NCBI RefSeq assembly: GCF_945859685.1
Contig: NC_079148.1
Span: forward strand, 3,968,001-4,032,000
Origin: Eupeodes corollae
Taxonomy: Eukaryota > Arthropoda > Insecta > Diptera > Syrphidae
Direction of reading: 5' to 3'
Length of the DNA stretch: 64,000 nucleotides
The notes beneath the pieces are model-generated. The model was not told the DNA's origin. It worked only from the letters and a program-made list of their open reading frames with translations, and ran no database searches. Position numbers and translations under genes: made by a program. Positions 47,291 through 58,935 of the stretch are shown piece by piece (within the stretch, counting starts at the first letter, position 1; every line of letters begins with the position of its first letter).

Positions 47291-50214
47291 TTTGACATAA
47301 AAAGAGTCTATTAAGTTTAATTCAAACTTTATGGTGGGTGTCGATTTGATGTTTTGAGTTGTCAAAATTTAAAAAAAGATGAGATATTTGCATTCTATAT
47401 TCTTCTAAGAATGTTCACAAAAATATTTTGATTAACTTGAAATAAGTCTTTATCCGCTAGATATTTGCGTCAAGAATAATAAGGTTAAAAGATGTTTAGA
47501 ACTCAAAAATATGTGACATTTCAAATACAATATTGTTTCAAATTTATGAGTATTTACTTATATAAAATAATAAAAAAAAAATTAAGAAATTATACGTTCA
47601 TACAAATTTTATTAATTATTGACATTTTCAAAATCGAAATTTACAAATTTACCTTGAATTTCCTTGACAACCTTATATTCATTGTTTGTATGTGTTTAAG
47701 TACATTTTAACTCGTACACAAATTTATTTTAAGGTAAAATAAATTGTTGGTGTATCCTTTTTAGAAATTGACATCATGCTGTATTTGTTTTTAACCAACA
47801 ATTGGAAAGCGAAACATTGTTGTGGTTTTATGGCATACCATTTGTGTAAGCCACAATTTTAACATCGTCCAATTTCCGTTGAAACATTACACGAAAACAA
47901 TGATGTTTTCAAAAATGAGGTGAGGGAGGTGTTTTGTTATTTTCTAGTGAATGATTAGCACCCTGAATATGTGACAATATTCAGGTTTTGCTAATTTGTT
48001 TTGACAAATTAAATGAGATTTTATTTGTTCATAGAAATGTACCATATGTGATTATATTTCATTTCAAAATCGAGCGAAAAGGTATTTAAATTAAATGCCT
48101 CCAAAATAAAAATAAGTGGAATTTTAACAAGAAGTTAAATTATCAGGAAGCATTCTTTCATTTTGCAGCACTATAAAAAAGAAATGAGGATTTGAAGAAC
48201 CTTATAACATTTTTTCAAAATATTATTCCTTGGTCAAAGTTGATGTGAAAAAAAGTTTGAAAATGCGTGTAAAATTTATAAATTCACTTATATTTCTGTC
48301 AAAAGCAAATCAATTTGATCAAATCGAAAGGAAGACGTAAGAAAAGTTCTTATGACATCTTTCTAAGAAAACGTGTTCACCTTGATTTCTTCTTTTTCCC
48401 TGAATCGACATCGATTATGAAAAAAGAATTTATCGCTATGCGAATCAAATTGAACTTACTGTCAGTTAAAGCTAAATCAAAAATGTTCTTCCATTAAAAA
48501 TATAAAAACGTTTCTTTTATACACCTTGAAAATTACTTGAAATGCAATTTGAGTTTTACTTCGTTATTATTTTTTTTTTAAACTCAAGAACACACTTTAA
48601 TACTTCTATATGTAGAGCTTCTTTTAAATTAAAGTTCTCATCAGTGAATATTTTTCTACTTTGGACCAAAAGAATGTCACTCAAGAAATAAAATTTGTGT
48701 GCAAACGATTTCAGAAATCTTCAAGAACACATTTTATTAGGAGCAAGAATGGATTGCACGAACTCGCTCTTGAAATATAAGGTTATATTGTTTATAAGTA
48801 TTGAAACCATCTATCACTGAATTAATTATTAATTTGAAATTTGAATCAATTCTCTAAAAAAATTTTAATTGAATTGATCGATTTCCGAAAAAAAAGGTTT
48901 ATTTTTAAGAAGAAGTCAAGATTTAAAAAAAAATATTTTCTTACATTTAAAGTGAAAATGTAGCTACTATGGGCATTTGGGTAAACTAATAAAGAGTTCA
49001 AAAATAACCGAACTATATTTCTTACAAGTCGAAAACATTTTACTAATTTTGAACTTTCCAGAGTCTTAAGACAAAATTTTAAAAACGTATAAACATAGTT
49101 TCATTTTTTAATCAATACAATTGGAAACTGTCGATTGACAATATTTTTTATCAAAAATCAATTGAAAGTTAACAAAATAAAACATTTAAACTTCAGCTTG
49201 ATTGTAACTGAAGGTGTAGGTAGGCGCTAAGTAAAGAATAAAAGTACTTTCTGATCATTTTGATTGATTTTTGTTAACGAATCCAATACCTTCCCCTTTT
49301 CAATATCAAGCAAAAGAAAAATGTTTATTTAGGAAAAATTTTAGCAAAATTCTTTTATGCGATTTTGTGTTTGAACAAAAGTAAACTTATGTTAAATCAT
49401 TCATTTGAAAAGTTTTTGAGGTGTATTTTAAGTTTATTTTGTATGCGAAAAGGTCAAGTATTGTCTTAGGAGTAAAATAAAAATAGAGACTAAAAATTGA
49501 GATTAGAGTAAAAAATTTTACTGTTTGACGTCTTTCTATATCTATTAAACAAAATCCGCTGCTTTATCTTGTTTGGATCGAAGGTTCGATATATCGATGT
49601 TATTGACTTTTGGCAAGCGAAATTCACTAAATATCGCTTTAAGTAAGGGCTATTGTTTCTGTTAGGTGATTTTTGTGCTGTGTCGAACATTTGTGGATTA
49701 CGATATAAGAGAAATTTCAAAACTCTACCCAGCCAAAGGTTTGAACATGTCAAGGAAGATGATTTTTTCTGCAAATGCAAATTTCTAGTAATTTTTTCCA
49801 GCTGCCCACTGCTGTTTTTGACCGTTTAGCTTTAACACTCGAAGCAGTAAATTCTTTTAAACTTTATGCCACCTTTTTACTTTTAATGGTTTAATGGGAT
49901 TATGGCCGAAGAAAACTTTAAGTACTCGGTTTTCAATTTTTTTACTTGAGGTATTGCAACATTATTCATGAAATTTTACTACTCAAAATTTCAAAAGGGG
50001 TTATCTCAATACTGTATTTTTAAAGCGGCCCAGACTCATATCTCAAACAATTTTTTTCCAACGGATTCACTTTTGCATATATCTTGAAAAATGCATTAGC
50101 TTCATAAAAAAGAATATTAATTTATTTGTTTGTCGTTTATTTGACGTTTATCTGAATTTGTAGGCAAACTATCAACTTTTGAAACGTGAGACATTGTATG
50201 TCCAACGTTGTACT
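47291..50214. other. no gene recognised in about 2.9 kb
   Basis: AT-rich. An ORF at 49490-49780 (minus, 96 codons, NLWLGRVLKFLLYRNPQMF) is the longest and is not recognised; composition is K/N/S-rich. Nothing else stands out. Confidence 0.35.
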
Positions 50215-51590
50215 AAGACATTTAGCTATGGAAGAAATTGACATCTACACCACACTCTTCAAAAATGCACTGAATAATGCATCCAGACAACTCAAACCCG
50301 TCAAATCTTCGGTCGATAAGTCTTATTCCGAGCATCAGCGAAGTTTTCGAGAAGACCATCAGTAGGACTTTGACTAAGTGGGCCCTATAATTGATGACCG
50401 GATAAGCAGTTCGGGTTCAAGGCTGGTCATGACACAATTCATGCTGCGTCTAAACTCGTTTCTTATATCCAATGGAATAAATCAACACAACAATGCACAG
50501 GTGCTGTTCTGGTTGATTTGGAAAAGGCCTTTGACACCGTATGGTTAGAGGGTCTTTACCTAAAACTAAGCAGGCTTGGCATAAGCAAGCCGTTGTTGAA
50601 TATACTTTATGATATGCTTAACGATAGATATTTGTTGTCAAAAATGGCAATATAACTTCTACCACAACATTCTTAATTAAAAATGGTCTTCAACAGGGAG
50701 CGGTGAATTTTCCGATTCTCTTCAGGATACGCCGACGATCTAATTGCGTACAGAACGGCCCGAAAGGTTGAGGTTAACAGAATTCTCTTGCAGCGTGATT
50801 ATGACAAAATTCTGCGATATTTTGTCGACTGGAAACTGAAAATAAATGTCCAGAAGTCGGAGACAATTCTGTTCCGGACTCCGTTGGCTAGGGTCACGAG
50901 AGATACGTTCAAAAATTGGCGCAGATGGTCATCGTTGATCTTCACGGGCAGCCATTAGCGAGCAAAAGTGTAGTGAAGTACCTCGGTATCTGGTTAGATC
51001 AGTATTTATATTTCGACAAACATATAAATGCTGCTCTGACCAGGGCCAGAAGAGCCTTCGCTCTGACGAAACGGCTGTTTTTTAGCAGTCGGCTTGACCC
51101 CAGAGTGCGGGTAATTTGCTACATGGCCCTCATACGGCCGATGATCGTTTATGGCTGTCCTGTGTGGTTCAACGTTGCCCCTTCCCAGATGGAGAAGTTT
51201 CGGGTGTTCGAGCGGCAGTGTTTACGACGCTGCACCGGCTTATATCGAACAGCCGAATCTCCTTATTTGCATTACTATTGCAACGAGGGCCTATACAACT
51301 ATACAACGGGGCTCGAATCTACAGAATTGACAATTTCGTGATAAAAGTCGTTCGAGGTCACATTGCTATGAGCTATGTCTTCGACCAACAATTTCATTTT
51401 CGGGGCGTTCTATCCGAACGTGGATAGGCGACACCTGTACAAACGGGACGTCATGGCACAAGGCTGAGCAGATCTCTTTCGGTTCAGTAGGGCTGTATCC
51501 GAACGGGACCGAACTGATAGGGTGAAGCAGAAGAACCAGTTTTGGTGGCTTCAATGGGCACTTGATAGTGAGTAGTCAGGATGGGGTTTT
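50215..51590 (+). pseudogene. LINE reverse transcriptase (jockey/I-like), broken
   Basis: RT of a non-LTR retrotransposon. About 50405: QFGFKAGHDTIHAASKLV. 50500-50545: AVLVDLEKAFDTVW (motif A, catalytic D kept). About 50680-50715: NGLQQGAV, then PIL, followed by a deletion of about 70 bp straight into GYADDLIAYRTA with YADD intact at 50728-50739. About 50850: KINVQKSETILF. 50916-51341 is open for 141 codons: VKYLGIWLDQYLYFDKHI, then LTRARRAFALTKRLFFSSRL and CLRRCTGLYRT. It continues in the +1 frame (RIDNFVIKVVRGHIA) to about 51590. No endonuclease, Gag-like ORF or poly(A) is seen. Less decayed than most LINEs here. Confidence 0.8.
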
Positions 51591-52371
51591 AAGCCTTGGA
51601 CCTCTTAAATACTTGTTTATAGTTTTATTGTATTCATGATAAAAAAAAAACATAGGAAGAAAAGGAAAACAAAAAATGAGAAATGAAAAATAAAATATGT
51701 TAGATAGTCAGATTTGCTGCGGTGGTTGTTCTAATTTTAAGTCGTTTATAGGTAGAAAAGGTAGTTTAAGTTAGCTTTAAGTTTTATATTTAGGACCTTA
51801 TTTTGAGTTGTTTTAAGCAAAAATAAAAAGGATATTCATATTATTTTTTGTCAAATTTTCTAATAAATACAAAAATTAAAAAGAACGTAAATTGAAGAAT
51901 TCCACTGAATTCCACTATGACAGCTTTATGTCATCGTTAAATTAGACAGCTGTAAAAATATACCTCAATCTCCGCAACAGATTAATTTGAAAACTTATTG
52001 AAAAAAATATTTAGTTTTCAGACTTCATAACGATGAACCGATAACGTATTTTTTCAAAACAACAAAATATCAAATTAAAGAAAGTGAATCTTAATCTAAA
52101 AAGAATTCTATGTTCTTCCACAAACAGAATGCATTTTCCAATGCGCTTGAACACTTAAAATTTTAAATCAATTTGTAAAATATTATTTAATGTATGAGAT
52201 AAATGCGTTCCAAGTTTTGAATAGTTGAAAACTATGAATTATTTTCAAAAATTGAGCACTTCACAGTTTCTCTCGGACAATATCTTCTGGACAACATTTA
52301 TTTATTTATTATAAACAAGTGGACAACATTTTTAAGGTCCTAGGATACAATTCCGTAATTTTGAATTTTCG
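51591..52371. other. no feature recognised
   Basis: AT-rich spacer between two LINE remnants. A GGACAACATTT motif occurs twice near 52289 and 52321. Confidence 0.35.
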
Positions 52372-53375
52372 TCTAGGGTAGCTTACGACGGTATCGAAGA
52401 AGATGGGTTTAGTGTTCAATGAGGGCAAGACCAATTATATGCATATGGAAAAAACGTCAAAATGGACAGCTATAACTTTGAGGTAGTGAATGACTTTGTC
52501 TTCCTAGGCCCCTCTATAAATATAGACAACGGCACCAGCGCTAAAATCAAACGAAGAATAACTCCTGCAAATCGCTGCTTCAGTGGACTTAAAAGGCAAT
52601 TGAGTAGTAAAGTCCTCTTTCGATGATCTTAAATCAGCAACTATAAGATACTCATCACCCCGGTTTTCATTTATGGCGCTAAGGTCTGGACCCTGTCAAA
52701 GAAAGATGAAAGCGTCTTCGGGTGATTTTTGATGTCGAATGGAGGAGAAGATAATATATCGACGAACTGTATGGGCTGTTCAGCTACACTTATCTAATAA
52801 AATGAATAAATTGGGTGGCGCGACAGTCCGTTGAAAACTAGGGCCTAGTGACTTACAGCTCTCAACCATTCCTGTGTGCGAGTAATGTTGTCAGGAATAG
52901 AGGGGACCTACAGTTTTTTTGCCGAATCCGAACGGCTAATTTGAGAAAGCAATTTTTCATGACAAGAGTTAGGTACTCTTGGAGAATCTGTCAATTCCTC
53001 GCAAAAGGAAGTACCCGTGAAAAGACTCTTTAGATGGCATAGGCAGGGATCGAACCCAAGACCTCTGGCATGACAGTCTAACGCACCAACCATCATGCCA
53101 CGAGTACTAACCGACACTAATCTAGTTAACGGAATTAAAGAATAACGAATAGATGGCTAGGTCCTGTAGGAAGGTCTTCGAATCCAATCCTGAGGGACGG
53201 CGCAGTAGAGGAAGACTGCGACACAGGTGGCCCACTTAGGTGGGTGAAGACCTCAACCAACTTGGCGTGCGAAACTAGATACAGCTAGGAAGGGACCGAG
53301 CTGGCTGTAGACGCAAATTGCCTGGACCCAGGACCACCACAGACTGTAGCGCCACCCTAAGTAAGTAAGTAAAAA
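52372..53375 (+). pseudogene. LINE 3' part (post-YADD to end), split by a SINE
   Basis: 52372-52780 reads FNEGKTNYMHMEKT-like sequence, then FEVVNDFVFLGPSI, SAKIKRRITPANRCFSGLKR, ITPVFIYGAKVWTLSKKDES and DELYGLF. After the SINE (52797-53113), 53125-53350 reads LVNGIKEQRI-like sequence, EGRRSRGRPRLR-like sequence and LDPGPPQTVAPP, in broken frames. It ends GTAGCGCCACC followed by TAAG repeats at 53349-53375. This is the same family as 46452-47290 and the tail at 25570. Removing the SINE and one target copy restores the protein order. Several stops. 5'-truncated. Confidence 0.75.
52797..53113 (-). mobile_element. tRNA-derived SINE, copy c
   Basis: Minus orientation. Head near 53108 (TTAGTACTCGTGGCATGATG), box B at 53056-53047 (GGTTCGATCC), the body, then a tail with AATTTATTCATTTTA near 52800. 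Target duplication: 52786-52796 and 53114-53124 match at 10 of 11 bases (ACACTWATCTA). It sits inside a LINE ORF. Confidence 0.9.
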
Positions 53376-55585
53376 TGGCAATTTTTGTATAACACCCTGT
53401 ATAACAATATACCAAAAACATGCAGAAATAAACTCATCTTCGAAAAACAAACGTGCATAAAATATTTTCACCAAATTACTAAACTTGCCCTCGTCGTAGG
53501 TTTTGGAAAAGTTGTCTCAAAAGATGCCACTATCAAAGGATTATTTGCAAAGATATTAAATATATTCATCTTGAAAATACTATGGATCGAATTCAAATAG
53601 AGCCCCAAAGGCATTTCATTGTCCTTAGTAAATCTGACTGAACCCTGTCTTTCTCATAAACCAACAACATAAATCGTAACTATTGAAATTGAATAATAAA
53701 TTCACACTACAAAATTCCTCGAGGTATATAGAGAAGAGAATTTTGCTTTATTTGCAGAATGCAGTTATTGTTTTAATGATATTCATGCATACATATTTCA
53801 ATTGGTTTAAAATAATATAAAATATGATAATTTATGTTAAAATTAACAAATATTTTGCTGTGACATTTTTGCATTGTTTGCACAACGTTAAAGGGGGAAA
53901 TGTTTAATGTAATTTATGCAAATTTCAATGATTTTTAAGGACAGGTTATTTAAATAAACTTAAAGGGTGAGTAAAAACATTGTGTTGGATTGAATTCTAG
54001 CCTTGTTTGAAGTTTAAAACTTTAACTTGATTATTGATATGTTGAAAAACCTTCTGGTTTTTTTTTTAATGTTCATATATTTAAAATAACGAATCCTGTG
54101 GCAGTCATATAACAAACAAACATCAATAGAAATGAAATAAATGAACTATGAATGTTGTTTCAGTTAACTTTAATGTGGTTATAAGCGAGTAATGGTGCGG
54201 AAATTATTATTTAAATATTAAATAAACTATAATATTGTAAATCGAAATCAGATTAACATTATACCCAATATTTATATGTGCACAATGCATATTGCTTCAA
54301 ATATTAGCTTAGCTTGAATGATAAAATCCTCTTAATTGAAAAACAAATTATCCATTTGGCAAACAAAATACTGCAAATGGGTTTTTATTAAAATGATTGC
54401 CTTTTTTATTATTATTATTTTGATTGTTGTTTAAAATTCATCTGAATCCTGCAAATATAACAAGTTATTAAAACAATACACACCTATTTCAAAATGAAAA
54501 GCTTTTGTTTGAAAAGGTTATCGAGGAATTTTATAGCACTTATTGTGAAAATGAATATTTTATGAATAGTTTCGAAGCAATAAATAAAAACAATAAGTAG
54601 AAAAGATTAAATTACAATACAAAAGCAAAGCCTTGATGTAAATACTTCTACTCAAGTTCAATAAAGAAAATGTTCATTTGTCTAAGTCTGCTTAAAAGAA
54701 ATTTTACAGAATTTGACTGGATTTGAAAATATTTTGGTCTTATGATGTCACAAATTTGTTTGACTAACAAAAGCCGTAACTTTAATGAGCCAGAAATTCA
54801 AAGTATTTGAAACAAAATTAAACAAAAAGACAAACACCAAAGTTTACTAAGCGAATATGAGTAATATTTGAAACATTGCCAAAAAATTTAAATTTCTATG
54901 TTTTCTTTGTGTACGCTGTACATATAGTTTAAAGATACTATTCTCCCATAGATTTATGTAAATTGGTTATTATAATAAACCTAAATAGAGGTTCTTTCAG
55001 ACTTTTTTTATAATTGTACATCAATTCGCTGATAATCATGAAAATATTTATTTATTATATGTAAGATTTTATCCATTCGCTGATCCAATTGATGATGGTG
55101 CCGCAAAGGCAGGTTATTGAAAAATATTCCTTTCTTTTATGAATCAAAAATGACTCATGTTTATATTTCTGATTTTTGCTTTGAATTGAACAAAGAAGAT
55201 ATGGCTATGGTTTACTTGGGCGTATACGCACTTTTTATATTTAGTTGAATTTTTTGACAAAATATTATTTCTTCATTTCTTTTTGGGACGTACGAGTATA
55301 TAAATCAATTAAAATACAAATCGATGAAAAATATGTAACTACTTTTAAAAACTATCACCACTAATAAAGAATTTTACAAACCCATGGCAATTTTGCATGT
55401 GTTCCTTGGCCACGATTCTACTACAGATCCCCATTGTTAAATCCATGTTGCTTTATAGATGCAGTATTTCGCAAGTCACAGACACTTCCACAGAAAAAAG
55501 CTGCAAATGTTTTCAACAAAATTTGAGAATTTTCTTCCCCAAGAACGGTCTCTTTTTTATAAGAAGACGAAAGTGGAAGTGGTCA
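53376..55585. other. no gene recognised in about 2.2 kb
   Basis: AT-rich. ORFs at 53385-53600 and 55397-55630 (+) have no motif; the second one ends inside the inverted repeat described next. Confidence 0.35.
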
Positions 55586-55930
55586 AACTTTTATCAGTTT
55601 GAGCTCAATTTCAGGCGTATTCTTAAGTAAAGATATTCACAATATAGATATAGCAATATTATATATTGCTCACAGCTGTGAGCAATATATAAAGATGAAC
55701 TCGTTCACACAGGAAAGTAGATAAGTAGGCCAGCCTTGAAGTATTTGATAAAGAACGGTAGAACAGGAATCAGTACGACTTGCCAAGAGTTTATGAAAAT
55801 TGTACATGACTTATTTGGTCCAAAGATCTAAGTAAATAAGGCATTCCACATTCATTCGTGTATTGCGGTTAAAAAAGGAATATCTTTACTTAAGAATACG
55901 CCTGAAATTGAGCTCAAACTGATAAAAGTT
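55586..55930. repeat. perfect 53-bp inverted repeat with 239-bp spacer
   Basis: The arm at 55586-55638 (AACTTTTATCAGTTTGAGCT and on to AAGATATTC) is the exact reverse complement of 55878-55930 at all 53 positions. The spacer holds a separate perfect palindrome (55659-55692) that is off centre. No target duplication is evident at the outer ends. No coding frame explains it. Identity this high contrasts with the decay around it. Confidence 0.9.
55659..55692. repeat. perfect 34-bp palindrome
   Basis: TTATATATTGCTCACAG (55659-55675) is followed with no spacer by its exact reverse complement (55676-55692). The centre is CAGCTG. Confidence 0.95.
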
Positions 55931-56859
55931 CCTAGAAGCACGGGTATTACGCTCGAAATATTAGAGGCTATTTTCAAACGGCTACGTTTTTTACTAGGTA
56001 CATTGTTGGTGAAATTAGCAATAAAGTATACATAAATAGACATGGAATATTTCTACGGTGTTCAAGAGTTGCAACTCAGTTAGACAAAGGTCTGCTATTA
56101 TTTTCAAATCTCTTTAGAATTCTGATCAAATGAGTTATTGAGTCATGTCGAACAAATATTTGACTTCTAAAGGACTTCTAAAAGGTGTTTACAATTTCGT
56201 TGAAGAGAACTTAAACCAGCATTTTTTGCGAAATATGATTGATGGCTTAGCGATAATAGACAGAATTGAGTTTTCTAAGCCTTGAATTTTTAAAAGTATA
56301 AACACATTACAGAATGGCCTAACATGGAGCAACCGAAAACCTCGACTTCTTGATACCTAAAAAATCAACGTTTTTAGCATTGTAAATGTTTTTTAACTCG
56401 TTTTTGTCAAGAAAGAAAAAACGTATTATTTGTAAATTATGCTCATTAAAAAAAAATGTTTTTTGTGATTCACCAAAAATTAAGGTTCAAAAACTAACGT
56501 TTGAAAAAAAGAACGCGTTACAAGTTTAAAAACTAGAAACTAAAAATTTCGTTGCACAGCTAAATTACAATTATACGAGACTTTCAAACACACTTCAATG
56601 ACCAGTATTCTCAAGAATAAGTTATATGATAATAACCAGCTTTGAATGTTGCTGAAAACCGCTACGAGCACTTCATATCAGCAGCCCTAAATTCAAATGG
56701 AACAAGGTCAATTTGAACTGTAAACAATTCAAATTCAAAAACATGCTTTCGCTGAAATATTTTACAATGATATTCAAATTATATATGGAAATAAAGTTAA
56801 AAGTATCATAAGCTGCCTTTCAATATCCAAAGAAAAAGGTTGTGGGTCTAAATAGAAAC
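55931..56859. other. no feature recognised
   Basis: AT-rich. Weak continuation of the minus-strand LINE that begins at 57170 may extend in, but I cannot read it. Confidence 0.35.
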
Positions 56860-57170
56860 GAGTATCAAAAACTGAGGGTAGTTTCATCAGAAAAATAATA
56901 AAGTTGATAAGATTTTTCAGACAAAAGTAATCTTATAGAAAATATGAAGAAAGTCGGAGACATATTGGAGCCCTGAGGGACACCAACTTTTTTTTTTGGA
57001 TATCAGATTTTAAGACATCCAATTCTTCTTATACTTAACCGTTCTATACTAGTGAACAGTGACAATTATAGAGGGTCTTTTGTTAAAGTTTTAGAGTACA
57101 GCCATAGTTTATAACATCATTTTTCAACTGAACCTGACAAAGGGACCTAAAAATAGAGATTCGTTGAATT
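56860..57170 (-). pseudogene. LINE RT fragment (PQG to YADD region)
   Basis: Minus strand. VGVPQGSNMSPTFFIFSIRL (RT motif B) is followed about 15 codons later by LYYFSDETTLSF, where FSDE stands in the place of the catalytic YADD. So the active site is altered (ADD changed to SDE). The upstream part (to 57170) is barely readable. It abuts the plus-strand LINE at 57190. Confidence 0.65.
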
Positions 57171-57650
57171 AATGTCACCATATAGCCCACTCGAAGTATC
57201 ACTCTGCATAAATCTGGGTCTAAGGGATCTGTAGAAAATTATAGAATTACTTCTAAACTTTCGTTAATTAAAAAACTATTTGAATCAATTGTTAAAAAAA
57301 TTAACTGTATAATTAAGTTCGAAATCATATTTCTCAGCATCAGAATGGTTTTATGAGTAGTAGATCGACAGCAACCAATTAATTGATACTTACGAATTAT
57401 TGTCTTGGTTGTTTAGAAAATAACTTGTCGACGTTATTTACACCCATTTTTCAAAGGCATTTGATCGTACGCAACACACTACTCTTTTGAAAAAACTGCT
57501 CACCTTGACTGGATTAAAAGTTATTTGGTTGGACGTAGTCAACATGTTAAAATTGGTGATGTTTTATCAAATAAAATAATAAACATTTCAGCTGTTCTTC
57601 AAGGCAGCCACCTTGGGCCACTCCTTTTTATTCTTTTTGTTAACGATTTG

Positions 57651-57963
57651 TAGTACCCGTGGCATGATGGTTTGTGCGTTGGACTGTCATGCAAGGGGTC
57701 TTGGGTTCAATCCCTGCCTGTGCCACCTTAATTTAAAAAAATTAATTTTCGCGGGTACTGCCTCTTGCGAGGAATTGACAAATCCTTCAAGAGTAATTCT
57801 TGTCATGAAAAAGTGCTTTCTCAAACTAGCCGTTCGGATTCGGCATAAAATTGTAGGTCCCCTCCATTCCTGACAACATTACTCGCACACAGGAATGGTT
57901 GAGAGTTGTAAGTCACTAGGCCCTGGTTCACAACGGACTGTTGCGCCACCCCATTTGATTTTT
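57651..57963 (+). mobile_element. tRNA-derived SINE, copy d (best preserved)
   Basis: Starts TAGTACCCGTGGCATGATGG at 57651. Box A lies at about 57660-57672, and box B GGTTCAATCC at 57704-57713. The 3' side of the tRNA-like part ends GTGCCACC. The body has GGAATTGACAAATCC, TTCTTGTCATGAAAAAGTGC and GTTCGGATTCGGC; the tail runs into poly(T). The 17-bp target duplication TTTTTGTTAACGATTTG is perfect at 57634-57650 and 57964-57980. RNA polymerase III promoters of this kind drive SINE transcription. It has no coding capacity. Confidence 0.95.
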
Positions 57964-58200
57964 TTTTTGTTAACGATTTGCCAAATTATATTTTTTCTTT
58001 GCAAAGTGTCTCTTATATTCCGATGATTTTTAGCTGTTTAAGACCTCCTTAAGATGCCAGAAAATTCAAACTGATATTGATTGCATTATTAACTGGTGCA
58101 CTATGAATGGTTTATATTTCAATATTAAAAAATGCAGTGTTGTTACATTTTTTAAGATAGAAGATCTATTAAGTTTCAATTACAAAATTGATAATCACAC

Positions 58201-58302
58201 ATTACAAAGGACAAAATGATCTTGGAGTTATCTTTGACTATAAGATGATCCATTACAAAGGACAAAAAGATGTTGGTGTTATCTTTGACTATAAAATATT
58301 TT
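58201..58302 (+). repeat. 51-bp in-frame tandem duplication in LINE ORF
   Basis: Units starting at 58201 and 58252 share ATTACAAAGGACAAAA and ATCTTTGACTATAA, so the RT protein repeats HYKGQ-D-GVIFDYK. The period is 51 bp, i.e. 17 codons, so the frame is kept. Several substitutions separate the units. Confidence 0.8.
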
Positions 58303-58935
58303 TTTTTGACCACGTTATTTCCAGAGCTAACGCGATGTTAGGTTTTGTATATAAAAGATCGAAGTTTTTTGAAGATCCATATACTCTAAAAGCCCTTTAT
58401 TTATCCCTTGTCAGACCTTTGCTGGAGCATTGTTGCATTCTATGGAATCCCTTTACTCAATCAAGTATCCTTAGGATTGAAAAAGTTCAGAAAAGATTTA
58501 CCAAATTCGCCTTATGTAAGGTTTTTAGAAACTCAGATATTCCATCTTATGAGACCAGCTGTAATATTCGATACTCTTTGCTTTCGATATTTTGAATTCT
58601 AACATAGATTGTTCCACTGTGCTATCAATATTTATAATTTATGTACCTTCTTGTAGTTTAAGACCTAGAGAAGGAAATTTTTTACATGTTTCTTTTTACA
58701 CTACAAATTAAGCTAATCACAATCCAGTTACTGATTCCTGTATTTCTTTAAATAAATTTGATTTTTTAACTGATTTTAATAATAGTAGGTTAATTATTAA
58801 GAATAATTTATTAAATTTGTTTTAAAGTGTATTATTTTAAATTAATTATATTGAACTCATATTTTATCAATAATATTATTATTTAATTTAATTGTAGTCT
58901 CCATAAAGTCATGTTGCTTGAAAGACGAAAAATAA

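Larger units (their letters stand above)
57190..58935 (+). pseudogene. jockey/CR1-like LINE RT, split by a SINE
   Basis: RT blocks in order. About 57196: KSGSKGSVENYRITSKLS, then LIKKLFESIV. 57423-57465: VDVIYTHFSKAFDR (motif A, with the catalytic D of YTDFSKAFD changed to H). 57590-57650: AVLQGSHLGPLLFILFVNDL (motif B), interrupted by the SINE. 58016-58027: YSDD (YADD region, frame shifted by one). About 58090: LYFNIKKCSVVTF. 58188-58595 is open: DLGVIFDYK twice, then HVISRANAMLGFVYKRSKFF, ALYLSLVRPLLEHCCILWNP and IEKVQKRFTKFAL. A 3' untranslated part ends near 58935 (AAATAAATACATTT). Endonuclease and ORF1 are absent. Inactive. Confidence 0.8.

Noticed and set aside
49490..49780. 96-codon minus ORF as a possible TE protein
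   Set aside because: Its composition is coding-like in places, but I could not match it to any family.
57651..57730. Possible real tRNA gene (box A, box B, GGTTCAATCC)
   Set aside because: The same head occurs in four copies attached to the same non-tRNA body and flanked by target duplications, so it is a SINE head. A clean cloverleaf is not formed.
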